Positions 43,707 to 52,450 of a stretch of DNA of 64,000 nt are shown one piece after another. Position 1 is the stretch's first letter. Each line of letters opens with the position of its first letter. The notes beneath the pieces were generated by a model. The model ran no database searches, was not told the origin of the DNA, and saw only the letters and a program-made list of their open reading frames with translations. The translations under genes and the position numbers were made by a program. The DNA comes from Pseudomonas gozinkensis (lineage in GTDB: Bacteria > Pseudomonadota > Gammaproteobacteria > Pseudomonadales > Pseudomonadaceae): NCBI RefSeq assembly GCF_014863585.1, contig NZ_CP062253.1:1948501-2012500 (forward strand), read 5' to 3'.

Positions 43707-44225
43707 ATGTCCGACCAAAGCCGCCAGATGACCCCCGAAGAAGCTGCCGAATTCACCGAGCAGGTATTCAACAAGGCGCGCGAGGGCGATGCGGTGATGC
43801 TGGATCGCCTGATCACGGCCGGTCTGCCGGTGAACCTGACCAACAGCAAGGGCGACACCCTGCTGATGCTCGCCAGCTACTACGGTCACGTGGACGCGGT
43901 GCACGTGCTGCTCAAGCACAAGGCCGACCCGGAACAACGCAACGGCAATGGCCAGAGCCCGATTGCCGGCGCGGCGTTCAAGGGTGACCTGGCCGTGGTC
44001 AAGGCATTGGTCGAAGGCGGGGCACAGATTGAAGGTGCGTCTTTCGACGGCCGCACGGCGCTGATGATGGCGGCGATGTTCAACCGCGTTGAAATCGTCG
44101 ACTACCTGATCGACCAGGGCGCCGATCCGAAAGCCAAGGACGCCAACGGCATCACAGCGCTGGACGCAGCCCGCACCATGGGCGCTGTTGACACCACCGC
44201 GCAGCTGGAAAAACTGCTGGGCTGA
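43707..44225 (+). CDS. ankyrin repeat protein
   Basis: A 172-residue cytosolic protein of about four ankyrin repeats (residues 30-165): for example 'SKGDTLLMLASYYGHVDAVH', 'GNGQSPIAGAAFKGDLAVVK', 'FDGRTALMMAAMFNRVEIVD' and 'ANGITALDAARTMG'. No signal peptide. I start at ATG 43707 with GGAG eight bases upstream; a longer frame overlaps the acyl-CoA synthetase gene. Small ankyrin proteins of Pseudomonas often sit beside catalase genes; here there is none. Role: protein-protein contact, partner unknown. Confidence 0.9.
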   Translation: MSDQSRQMTPEEAAEFTEQVFNKAREGDAVMLDRLITAGLPVNLTNSKGDTLLMLASYYGHVDAVHVLLKHKADPEQRNGNGQSPIAGAAFKGDLAVVKALVEGGAQIEGASFDGRTALMMAAMFNRVEIVDYLIDQGADPKAKDANGITALDAARTMGAVDTTAQLEKLLG

Positions 44226-44314
44226 AGCCGCTGGCCGGAACCCGCTCTGTGGCGAAGGCGAGAATGCGCTATCCTTCGCGCCCTCAAAATTCTCTTCGCC
44301 ACAGGATCCGCCCC

Positions 44315-44845
44315 ATGAAAGCCGCACTCGCCGAACTCATCAGCAAAATCAGCTCCGGCTGCATGGGCGAAGACGAGATCCTGAAGGTCGCTGATGAAGC
44401 GGCACAGGCCTACGCCGATGCCGACGCTTTTCTGACCGCCAACCCGGACATCAACTACGACGACACTTTCCCGATTCCGCTGGGCGAGTGGGTCGTGGTC
44501 GGCAGCCTGCCGGAGACCGTGCTGTTCCAGGCTGACACCTACGCCGACCTGTTCGCGCAGATCGTTGCCTCGTTCGGCCCGGGTGTCGAGTTCAACCTCA
44601 AACCCAAGCAACTGGCCAAGACCGAGGCGCTGACCGCGCTCAATCGCATCCAGGTACAGATGAGCAGCCTGAACAAGGAAAACGGCGGCTACACCCTGAT
44701 GAACTTCAGCCAGTTGCTCGACGACGAGCTGCAAGTGGTGCTGGTCTACGGCAACGACGTGCCACGCGTACTTGAACTGTGCGCTGAAGTCGGCATTGCC
44801 GCCGCGCCGTCGCTCGAAGCCCTGAAGGTCGCCGTTCACGTCTGA
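44315..44845 (+). CDS. hypothetical protein
   Basis: A 176-residue acidic cytosolic protein with no membrane segment or signal peptide. It reads 'DTFPIPLGEWVVVGSLPETV' in the first half and 'NGGYTLMNFSQLLDDELQVV' in the second. I do not recognise the family. It follows the ankyrin gene by 89 bases on the same strand; the next gene, a small membrane protein, is 71 bases further. Codon use looks native. Confidence 0.75.
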   Translation: MKAALAELISKISSGCMGEDEILKVADEAAQAYADADAFLTANPDINYDDTFPIPLGEWVVVGSLPETVLFQADTYADLFAQIVASFGPGVEFNLKPKQLAKTEALTALNRIQVQMSSLNKENGGYTLMNFSQLLDDELQVVLVYGNDVPRVLELCAEVGIAAAPSLEALKVAVHV

Positions 44846-44916
44846 GTGCAATAAAAGGGAACCCTGCGCGCGACCGTCTATCCTAAAAGTGCCTGCCATT
44901 ATTCTGGAGCGACACC

Positions 44917-45108
44917 ATGGGTTCCACGTTCAACGGCCTGATCGGCCTGATCATTCTTGCGCTCGACATCTGGGCGATCATCAACGTGCTGAAAAGCGGC
45001 GCCGAGACCGGGATGAAAATCCTCTGGGTGCTGCTGATCATCCTCCTGCCGGTGCTGGGCCTGATCATCTGGGCGATTGCCGGGCCGCGAGGCAATGTGC
45101 GGATCTAG
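44917..45108 (+). CDS. PLDc_N-type small membrane protein
   Basis: A 63-residue protein with two membrane spans (about residues 6-25 and 35-55). The end 'VLGLIIWAIAGPRG' matches the phospholipase D-nuclease N-terminal (PLDc_N) domain, which in cardiolipin synthases anchors the enzyme; here it stands alone with no catalytic domain. It is a free-standing gene of the kind seen in many Pseudomonas genomes. Role unknown. Confidence 0.83.
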   Translation: MGSTFNGLIGLIILALDIWAIINVLKSGAETGMKILWVLLIILLPVLGLIIWAIAGPRGNVRI

Positions 45109-45137
45109 TTGTTGCGACTGTGAGCAGGCTCTTCCCT

Positions 45138-45226
45138 GTGGGAGCGAGCTTGCTCGCGAAGGCGATTTCTCATTCAGCAAATGTGTTGAGTCAGCTGGCC
45201 TCTTCGCGAGCAAGCTCGCTCCCACA
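45138..45226. repeat. REPIN
   Basis: Two GAGCTTGCTC-type arms face each other between the PLDc_N gene and speE. Confidence 0.9.
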
Positions 45227-45364
45227 TTGGTCTTTCTGAGGCTTAAGAATGTCGTCTGTCAGCGGAAGGTTCGACCTGTCATCTTCGGCAACGTAGAATG
45301 CGCGCCTTTCCCGGGCAATCGAACCTGACGATTGGCGCCCGCGCATTCATCGGAGCACTTCACC

Positions 45365-46240
<876 letters not shown>

Positions 46241-46245
46241 TCTTT

Positions 46246-46335
46246 GTGGGAGCGAGCTTGCTCGCGATCAGCGGTCGGTCAGTCAATGAAGATGTTGGCT
46301 GACAGTCCGCCATCGCGAGCAAGTTCGCTCCCACA
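46246..46335. repeat. REPIN
   Basis: Two GAGCTTGCTC-type arms directly after speE; the right arm has one change (AAGTTCGC instead of AAGCTCGC). Confidence 0.88.
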
Positions 46336-46440
46336 TGTGTTTTTTTTCATCTTCGGTCGATTAAACCTTTTGAACGATCAATCCTGACAAAAGTCGAGAT
46401 AGATGTAAGCCCACTTGCGGGTTTGTTCGAGGAGGCTCCA

Positions 46441-46674
46441 ATGCAAAAGTGGAAAGTCACTTTCGTGGATGATCACGGTGAAATTGTCGATGAAGTCTTC
46501 GAGCGTGCGGAATGCCCCAGCGACGATGAGGCCGCTCGACTGATCAAGGAAAGACTCCTTCCTGTCGCCGCCGCACTGGATCTCAATGATCTGGAAGGGC
46601 GAACCTGCGATGCAGGCGCCAAAAGCCTGAAAACCCAGAACAGCATCGAAATCCGCAGCATCACCCCAGTCTGA
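46441..46674 (+). CDS. small hypothetical protein
   Basis: A 77-residue acidic cytosolic protein starting MQKWKVTFVDDHGEIVDEVF, with two helices predicted from 'CPSDDEAARLIKERLLPVAA' and a tail 'KTQNSIEIRSITPV'. GAGGAGG six bases before the ATG is one of the strongest ribosome-binding sites in the window, so it may be well translated. I recognise no family. It stands alone between speE and the RraB-like gene. Confidence 0.72.
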   Translation: MQKWKVTFVDDHGEIVDEVFERAECPSDDEAARLIKERLLPVAAALDLNDLEGRTCDAGAKSLKTQNSIEIRSITPV

Positions 46675-46884
46675 AACTTCCTGTTCTTCATGTACCAGGC
46701 CTTGGCAGCGGCTCTATCTTGGGGCTACTCTGCAAGCGAGATCAGCGAACGGATCGCTAAGGTCTGGTCTTGTCAGCTACATGCTTGTTTCCCGTCGGCA
46801 ACGCGGTTGCCGTAAGCACCAGGGCCCTGTGGGCCAGTGCAGGGAATACGGAAAGTCTATCCATCTATGCGAGGGGGACGATTC

Positions 46885-47232
46885 ATGAGCACAGCCTATC
46901 AAGAAGACATCAGCAGCAGCGTGCTGCGCCGCATGAAAGAAGGCGGTTTCGATTTTTCCCGATTCCATCCCATCGAGTTCTACGCCATTTTCCCGGACGA
47001 GGAGCGGGCGCGCAGGGCGGCAGGCAAATTTCGCGGTGAATCCATCAATGCCCAGGTCAGTGCGCGCGACGACGGCGCCTGGTCTCTGGAATTGAGCAAG
47101 GTGATGTACGCAACCTACGACGACATTGGCGATTTCGAGCAGGGCTTTTCGGCGGTGGTCGAGCCCTTGGGCGGCATCATCGAAGGCTGGGGCGTGAAAC
47201 AGGAGATCCGCAACCGGCACCGTTTGAACTGA
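46885..47232 (+). CDS. RraB-family ribonuclease E inhibitor-like protein
   Basis: A 115-residue protein of the RraB fold: 'HPIEFYAIFPDEERARRAAG' followed by 'ARDDGAWSLELSKVMYATYD' and 'GIIEGWGVKQEI' are the conserved segments of proteins named regulator of ribonuclease E activity B. GAGGGGG precedes the ATG. In E. coli RraB binds the RNase E C-terminal region; whether this homologue does so in Pseudomonas is not shown by the sequence. Confidence 0.8.
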   Translation: MSTAYQEDISSSVLRRMKEGGFDFSRFHPIEFYAIFPDEERARRAAGKFRGESINAQVSARDDGAWSLELSKVMYATYDDIGDFEQGFSAVVEPLGGIIEGWGVKQEIRNRHRLN

Positions 47233-47336
47233 TCACTCTCGCAACATGTCGAGCTACGGCTGACCTTCGGGTCGGCCGTTGTCGTTTCTGCCGCCCCGAA
47301 AGCGCATGGCAAAACCCTGAAACAAGAAACCGGCAC

Positions 47337-47363
47337 AAAAAAAAGCCACCTGAAAAGGTGGCT
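47337..47363 (-). terminator. orphan intrinsic terminator on the minus strand
   Basis: On the minus strand AGCCACCT-tttc-AGGTGGCT is followed by eight Ts. There is no minus-strand gene upstream of it; the RraB-like gene is on the plus strand. Confidence 0.9.
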
Positions 47364-47480
47364 GAAAGGGAAGACCGGAAGGAGAGGAAACCGGTCAGGG
47401 TTACGGCCGGGAGGGCTGCCAGGGCAAGCCGGATCAGTGGGCTGCGAGCTTCGTCAGCGACGTTTTTGCAGCGGATGCGC
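47337..47480 (-). ncRNA. candidate small RNA with pyrimidine-rich hairpin loop
   Basis: The orphan terminator closes an interval with no open frame of note. Just upstream of it on the minus strand GACCGG and CCGGTC (47391-47396 and 47373-47378) form a stem whose 12-base loop reads TTTCCTCTCCTT, an anti-Shine-Dalgarno-like sequence. A GATAAT box (about 47486) could be the -10 element of a promoter, giving a transcript of about 140 bases. It could be one of the described Pseudomonas small RNAs (RgsA is one to test); I cannot identify it with confidence. Confidence 0.5.
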
Positions 47481-47708
47481 GGATTATCCGCAGCCGCCGG
47501 CGGGCAGTGAAATCAACTCTGACTATGCTGGTGATAGGCGACGGGACTGCGTCGCAATGAAGCGGGGGCGATCAGGTTGGGGCATTTGCCGCACAGGAAT
47601 GGTGCGGTGCGTGTGGCGTGAATATCCAACCGATTGAAATCAAAGCGTTTATGCCGATGGCACGGGCCTTGCGAAGGTCTGTATGTCCGGGGTGACAAGG
47701 AGTACGGC

Positions 47709-49118
47709 ATGATCCGCACCTATTTTGATGAAATGTACGATGCCGGCGGCCAGATCCGCCCGCATTACCGGGAGTTTGCCCGCTGGCTGGCCGAAACGCC
47801 TGACGAACTGCTGGCCCAGCGGCGACGCGAGGCCGATCTGCTGTTCCATCGTGCCGGGATCACTTTCACGCTCTACGGGGACGAGCAAGGGACAGAACGC
47901 CTGATTCCCTTCGACACCATTCCGCGCAGCATTCCCGCCAGCGAGTGGCGGATCGTCGAGCGTGGCTGCATCCAGCGGGTCAAGGCGTTGAACATGTTCC
48001 TCGCCGACCTTTACCACGAGCAACGCATCATCAAGGCCGGGATCATTCCCGCCGAGCAGGTGCTGGCCAACGAGCAGTATCAGTTGGCGATGCAGGGGCT
48101 GGATTTGCACCGCGATATCTATTCGCACATCTCCGGCGTCGATCTGGTGCGCGACGGCGACGGCACGTATTACGTGCTTGAAGACAACCTGCGCACGCCG
48201 AGCGGCGTGAGCTACATGCTCGAAGACCGCAAGATGATGATGCGCCTGTTCCCCGAGCTGTTCGCGGCCCAGCGCATCGCGCCTATCGACCATTACCCGA
48301 ACCTGCTGCTCGACACCCTGAAGAGCTCAAGCCCGATCGACGATCCGAGTGTCGTGGTGCTGACACCGGGACGGTTCAACAGCGCGTTTTTCGAGCATGC
48401 GTTTCTCGCCCGGGAAATGGGCGTGGAGCTGGTGGAGGGCGCGGACCTGTTCGTGCGCGACGACAAAGTCTTCATGCGCACCACCGACGGCCCGAAAGCG
48501 GTGGACGTGATCTACCGCCGGCTCGACGACGCGTTCCTCGACCCGCTGGCGTTCCGCCCGGATTCGATGCTTGGCGTACCGGGACTGCTGTCGTCGTATC
48601 GCTCCGGCAACGTAGTGCTGGCCAATGCCATCGGCACCGGCGTGGCGGACGACAAATCGGTTTATCCATTCGTCACCGAGATGATCCGTTTCTACCTCGA
48701 TGAAGAGCCGATCCTGAAGAACGTGCCGACCTGGCAATGCCGAAACCCGTCTGAACTTTCCCATGTACTGGCCAATCTTCCGGATCTGGTGGTCAAGGAA
48801 ACCCAGGGCTCCGGCGGTTACGGAATGCTTGTGGGGCCGGCGGCGACGACCGCGGAAATCGATGCGTTCCGCGAGCGGATCAAGGCCAAGCCCCACGCGT
48901 ACATCGCGCAACCGACGCTGTCGCTGTCGACCTGTCCGACCTTTGTCGAAAACGGCATTGCGCCGCGCCATATCGACCTGCGCCCGTTCGTATTGTCCGG
49001 CCGCGAAACCCGGGTCGTGCCCGGCGGTTTGACCCGTGTCGCCTTGCGTGAAGGCTCTCTGGTGGTGAACTCATCCCAGGGCGGCGGAACCAAGGACACC
49101 TGGGTGGTCGAGGATTGA
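47709..49118 (+). CDS. circularly permuted type 2 ATP-grasp protein
   Basis: A 469-residue cytosolic protein of the DUF404/DUF407 ATP-grasp family. Typical blocks are 'VKALNMFLADLYHEQRIIKA' (about residue 95), 'YYVLEDNLRTPSGVSYMLED' (about 157), 'DVIYRRLDDAFLDPLAF' (about 265) and 'DLVVKETQGSGGYGMLVGP' (about 362), the permuted ATP-binding elements. Such proteins are thought to be peptide ligases. AAGGAG lies seven bases before the ATG. The alpha-E and transglutaminase-like genes follow closely, a conserved trio; product unknown. Confidence 0.92.
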   Translation: MIRTYFDEMYDAGGQIRPHYREFARWLAETPDELLAQRRREADLLFHRAGITFTLYGDEQGTERLIPFDTIPRSIPASEWRIVERGCIQRVKALNMFLADLYHEQRIIKAGIIPAEQVLANEQYQLAMQGLDLHRDIYSHISGVDLVRDGDGTYYVLEDNLRTPSGVSYMLEDRKMMMRLFPELFAAQRIAPIDHYPNLLLDTLKSSSPIDDPSVVVLTPGRFNSAFFEHAFLAREMGVELVEGADLFVRDDKVFMRTTDGPKAVDVIYRRLDDAFLDPLAFRPDSMLGVPGLLSSYRSGNVVLANAIGTGVADDKSVYPFVTEMIRFYLDEEPILKNVPTWQCRNPSELSHVLANLPDLVVKETQGSGGYGMLVGPAATTAEIDAFRERIKAKPHAYIAQPTLSLSTCPTFVENGIAPRHIDLRPFVLSGRETRVVPGGLTRVALREGSLVVNSSQGGGTKDTWVVED

Positions 49119-49130
49119 AGGAAGCCTGCC

Positions 49131-50081
49131 ATGTTAAGTAGAACTGCCTCGGATCTGTACTGGATGTCGCGTTACCTGGAGCGGGCGGAAAACCTCGCAC
49201 GGATGCTCGATGTCAGCTATTCGCTGTCGCTGATGCCGCAGGACGGCCGTGGCGACGGTCTGCACGAACTGGCGATGCCGCTGCTGATCACCGGCACGCT
49301 GGACGATTACCTGGAACGTCACGGCGAGCTGCATGCCGAGCGCTTGCTGCATTTCTTCGCTCTGGATGCGGCGAACCCGGCGAGCATCTACAGCTGCCTC
49401 GGTGCGGCGCGGGCCAGCGCCCATGCGGTGCGCGGGCGAATCACCGCTGACATGTGGGAGAACATCAACGCGACCTGGCTGGAGATCCGCGGGATCGCCA
49501 ATCAGGGCCTCAGTCGCTATGGCATGAGCCGCTTCTGCGAGTGGATCAAGGAGCGTTCGCACCTGTTTCGGGGCGCGTCCTACGGCACCATCATGCGCAA
49601 TGACGCGTTCCGCTTCATTCGCCTGGGTACGTTCATCGAGCGGGCCGACAACACCTTGCGGCTGCTCGACGCCCGCTATGAAATGGCCGGCGATCAGGCC
49701 GAAGCGGTCAGCGATGGCACCGCCCACGCCTATTACCAGTGGAGCGCCTTGTTGCGGGCCTTGTCATCGTTCGAGGCCTACACCGAGATCTATCGCGATG
49801 CGCCCGGCGCCCGGCATGTCGCTGAATTGCTGCTGTTGCGTGCTGATGTGCCGCGCTCGTTGCGGGCTTGCACCGAAGAGATCGATCAGATTCTGGCGCA
49901 GTTGCCGGGGGCCAACGGTCGTCCTGCGCAACGACTGGCGGCGGAAATGGACGCGCGTCTGCGCTACACCGGCATTCAAGAAATTCTCGAGGAAGGGCTG
50001 CACGCCTGGCTCACCGAATTCATCCCGCTGGTGCGCCAGTTGGGCAACGCCATTCACAGTTCCTACCTGGAGGCCGCATGA
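49131..50081 (+). CDS. alpha-E domain-containing protein
   Basis: A 316-residue all-helical protein of the DUF403 family. The N-terminus 'MLSRTASDLYWMSRYLERAE' is diagnostic, and 'RNDAFRFIRLGTFIERADNT' near residue 160 is the second conserved block. It always accompanies permuted ATP-grasp and transglutaminase-like proteins. It starts 12 bases after the ATP-grasp stop and its own stop overlaps the next start (ATGA), so the three proteins are co-translated. Biochemical role unknown. Confidence 0.93.
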   Translation: MLSRTASDLYWMSRYLERAENLARMLDVSYSLSLMPQDGRGDGLHELAMPLLITGTLDDYLERHGELHAERLLHFFALDAANPASIYSCLGAARASAHAVRGRITADMWENINATWLEIRGIANQGLSRYGMSRFCEWIKERSHLFRGASYGTIMRNDAFRFIRLGTFIERADNTLRLLDARYEMAGDQAEAVSDGTAHAYYQWSALLRALSSFEAYTEIYRDAPGARHVAELLLLRADVPRSLRACTEEIDQILAQLPGANGRPAQRLAAEMDARLRYTGIQEILEEGLHAWLTEFIPLVRQLGNAIHSSYLEAA

Positions 50082-50887
50082 GACTTTCCATCAGCCACGA
50101 GACCACCTATCACTACGAAGATCAGGTGCGCGCGAGCATCCAGTACCTGCGCCTGACACCCCACGACAGCGAGCGTCAGCATGTGCTGAGCTGGCAGCTC
50201 GACCTGCCGCGCCCGGTGCGCGCCCAGCTCGATCCGTTCGGCAACATCCTGCATGTGCTGACCATGGACGAGCCTCACGAAGCGATCATCATCGGCGCCC
50301 GGGGGCAGGTCGATATCGACGAGTTGCGCGAGGCAGAGCACGAGAGTCAGTCGGCGCTGCCGTTCCTGCGGTTCACCCGGCTCACCGAGGCTGACGAGGC
50401 GCTGCGGGCGTTTGCCGAGAAATCCTGCAAACAGCGGCGTGATCGCAACGCATTGATCGACCTTATGCACGGTTTGAACCAGCACATGACCTACAAGCCA
50501 GGCGCCACTGAAGTCGACACCAGCGCCGCCGAGGCGTTTGCAGGGCGCGCGGGTGTTTGCCAGGACCACGCCCACGCGTTTCTGGCCTGCGCGCGCAGCC
50601 TCGGGGTGCCGTCGCGATATGTGTCGGGCTATCTGTACAGCGAGGATTGCGAGCATCTGGCCAGTCACGCCTGGGCCGAAGCCTGGATCGATGACGCCTG
50701 GTACAGCTTTGACGTGACCAATGAACTGGCGCGGCCGGAGCGGCACCTGAAACTGGCAGTGGGGCTGGATTACCTGGACGCCTGCCCGGTGCGAGGCATG
50801 CGCCGGGGCGGCGGCTCAGAGCAGATGCACGCGAAAGTGCTGGTGTCGCCGACACCAGCGCCAATCATCTCGGTGCAGCAGCAGTAA
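50078..50887 (+). CDS. transglutaminase-like protease-fold protein
   Basis: A 269-residue cytosolic protein. The N-terminal domain (about residues 1-85) starts 'RLSISHETTYHYEDQVRASI', and the papain-like core holds the triad Cys in 'AGVCQDHAHAFLACARSLG' (about 165), His in 'HASHAWAEAWIDD'-like 'ASHAWAEAWIDDAWYSFD' (about 203) and the following Asp. It may cleave or form amide bonds in the peptide made by the ATP-grasp partner. Third gene of the trio, overlapping the alpha-E gene by four bases. Confidence 0.92.
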   Translation: MRLSISHETTYHYEDQVRASIQYLRLTPHDSERQHVLSWQLDLPRPVRAQLDPFGNILHVLTMDEPHEAIIIGARGQVDIDELREAEHESQSALPFLRFTRLTEADEALRAFAEKSCKQRRDRNALIDLMHGLNQHMTYKPGATEVDTSAAEAFAGRAGVCQDHAHAFLACARSLGVPSRYVSGYLYSEDCEHLASHAWAEAWIDDAWYSFDVTNELARPERHLKLAVGLDYLDACPVRGMRRGGGSEQMHAKVLVSPTPAPIISVQQQ

Positions 50888-50908
50888 GATCCGGGATACC
50901 GCATCGGT

Positions 50909-51007
50909 GGCAAGTCGAGTCGTCGCACCGCCGCTCCCACAGAAATGCCGCTGATTCAAATCCAGCGCATAACCTGTGGGAGCTGCGGTGCGACGACTCG
51001 ACTTGCC
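50909..51007. repeat. long-armed inverted repeat related to REPINs
   Basis: Two 34-base arms (50909-50942 and 50974-51007) are inverted copies with a single mismatch, separated by 31 bases. The ends carry GCTCCCACAG/CTGTGGGAGC as in REPs, but 17-18 extra bases (around TGCGGTGCGACGACTCGA) sit in each arm. Confidence 0.9.
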
Positions 51008-51046
51008 CGCGAAGAGGCCAGTGAGAGCACTGCAAGACTCAAGTGA

Positions 51047-51853
51047 TCAAGGCTTAACCTTGCGCCCGGCCATGTGCTGCAAATACCCGATCAGTTTCTG
51101 CAGATCCGCATCCGGCAACACTTCGGCGGAAAACCCCGGCATCTTGGCCTGCGGCCACTGACGCAGACTCTGCGGATCGCGGATATAGCGCTTGAGGAAG
51201 TCCGCGCCGAAGTACTCGGTCGGGTTGTACGGAATATTCAGGTCCGGCCCGAACTGCGCATCGCCCGCGCCATTCAGGCGATGGCAGGCCAGACAGTTCT
51301 TCTGGAACAGGGCAAATCCCTGATTCACCGGGTCATCGGCCTTCAGCGCAGGATCCGGCAGCAGGGCAGGGAAGCGCTCGGCCACCGGCGCCATGCGCTT
51401 GATGCTGGCGACCTCGAACGGCCATTGTTCCGGGCTGATATTGCCGGCTTGCGGATCCGTCCACACCAGATAGAACGGCCCGGCGCTGTGCTTGCCTTCC
51501 GACAGCGGCGGCCAGGGCTGCGCCGGATCCTCGATGGCCAGCCACGCGCGTGAACCTTTGCTGTTCAGCAGCGGCGCTGCGGACAGCTCTGCGGCAAAAC
51601 CGTCCAGCGCCACGGCTTGCAGGTGATCCTCCGGTTTGATACCGGTGAGCAGCGCGGCAATCGGCACGGCGCGATAAGTCATGTCCTTCTTGTAGGACAC
51701 ATCGTTCTTGATCGTGAGGGTTTGCACCTGAGGATGCTTGAGCAATTCCTCGGTCTGCCAGGTGCGGCTGTTCGTGCCCAGCTCCAGATTCAGCTGTGCG
51801 GCAGACAGGGGCATGCTCAGCAGCATGGCCCCGAACAGAATGAGCGTTTTCAA
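51047..51853 (-). CDS. exported c-type cytochrome with N-terminal oxidoreductase-like domain
   Basis: A 268-residue periplasmic protein if started at TTG 51853, which gives a clean signal peptide 'KTLILFGAMLLSMPLSAAQ'; the first ATG (51934) would place 27 polar residues before it. Residues about 25-150 resemble the molybdopterin-oxidoreductase-like domain ('SYKKDMTYRAVPIAALLTG'), and residues about 170-268 are a cytochrome c domain with the heme motif CLACH and a Met ligand in 'QAKMPGFSAEVLPDADLQKL'. Likely an electron carrier or a sulfur/nitrogen oxidoreductase subunit; no partner gene is adjacent. Confidence 0.8.
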   Translation of the reverse strand: MKTLILFGAMLLSMPLSAAQLNLELGTNSRTWQTEELLKHPQVQTLTIKNDVSYKKDMTYRAVPIAALLTGIKPEDHLQAVALDGFAAELSAAPLLNSKGSRAWLAIEDPAQPWPPLSEGKHSAGPFYLVWTDPQAGNISPEQWPFEVASIKRMAPVAERFPALLPDPALKADDPVNQGFALFQKNCLACHRLNGAGDAQFGPDLNIPYNPTEYFGADFLKRYIRDPQSLRQWPQAKMPGFSAEVLPDADLQKLIGYLQHMAGRKVKP

Positions 51854-51963
51854 GTGATCGCCGTCCGTGTCGTGGAAGTGCGCAAAGGTTGGCACAGCCA
51901 CGCTGGCCCGGGTAGCGGGCCAGTCACATTTCAAGTGGCGATAAACAATACCTGCCGCTTGAA

Positions 51964-52059
51964 TCAGCCGATGACCTTGGTCAGGTTCGGGAGAATCAAC
52001 AACAGCGTCGTGGCGAAAAGAATGAGCCCTGCTTGCCGTACTTTCGGTTTTTTGAACAT
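51964..52059 (-). CDS. 31-residue single-span membrane peptide
   Basis: The frame reads MFKKPKVRQAGLILFATTLL then LILPNLTKVIG: a basic start followed by one membrane span. It begins 11 bases after AAAGGCGG. It is too small for ordinary gene callers, but a basic head plus hydrophobic helix ending in Gly is the usual form of small bacterial membrane proteins. It lies upstream of the cytochrome gene on the same strand, 110 bases away. Confidence 0.55.
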   Translation of the reverse strand: MFKKPKVRQAGLILFATTLLLILPNLTKVIG

Positions 52060-52450
52060 GGCTTGACCGCCTTTTTTGTTATTTCCTGATGCCTGCCTGC
52101 ATATCCATGACGGCAAGCGCTGCACTTCCTGTAGCGAACGCCTGTCTCGGCAAAACCCGACGACAACGACGTACATCTTCACCTTAGGGCCCGCGTCACG
52201 CTTCGCTTAGATCCATTTCGTATGTATTTGCTACCTGTCGCGATTAAAAAGGCATGAGGCCCATTGCCAGCTTCTTTGCCGCCCGTTTGCTAGACAGCTC
52301 GCGCACCTGAACCGGTTAATCAAGCCACGGATGACCGTCCGTCTGAGCGTGCGCGTCAACGTCATTGAGCGCTGTGGTCATTGAATCCATGGCCTGCGAA
52401 GACAACAGTGACAGCACGAATTTCACTCACCGCACAGGTTCGAGGACGTC
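52060..52450. other. 391-base intergenic region, nothing clear
   Basis: I see no open frame with a ribosome-binding site and no strong hairpin. It must hold the promoters of the small peptide gene (minus) and the thiolase operon (plus). Confidence 0.5.

Noticed and set aside
47513-47719. Minus-strand 68-codon frame as the gene served by the orphan terminator
   Set aside because: Composition and residues look random, there is no ribosome-binding site and it ends 150 bases before the terminator. A small RNA explains the terminator better.
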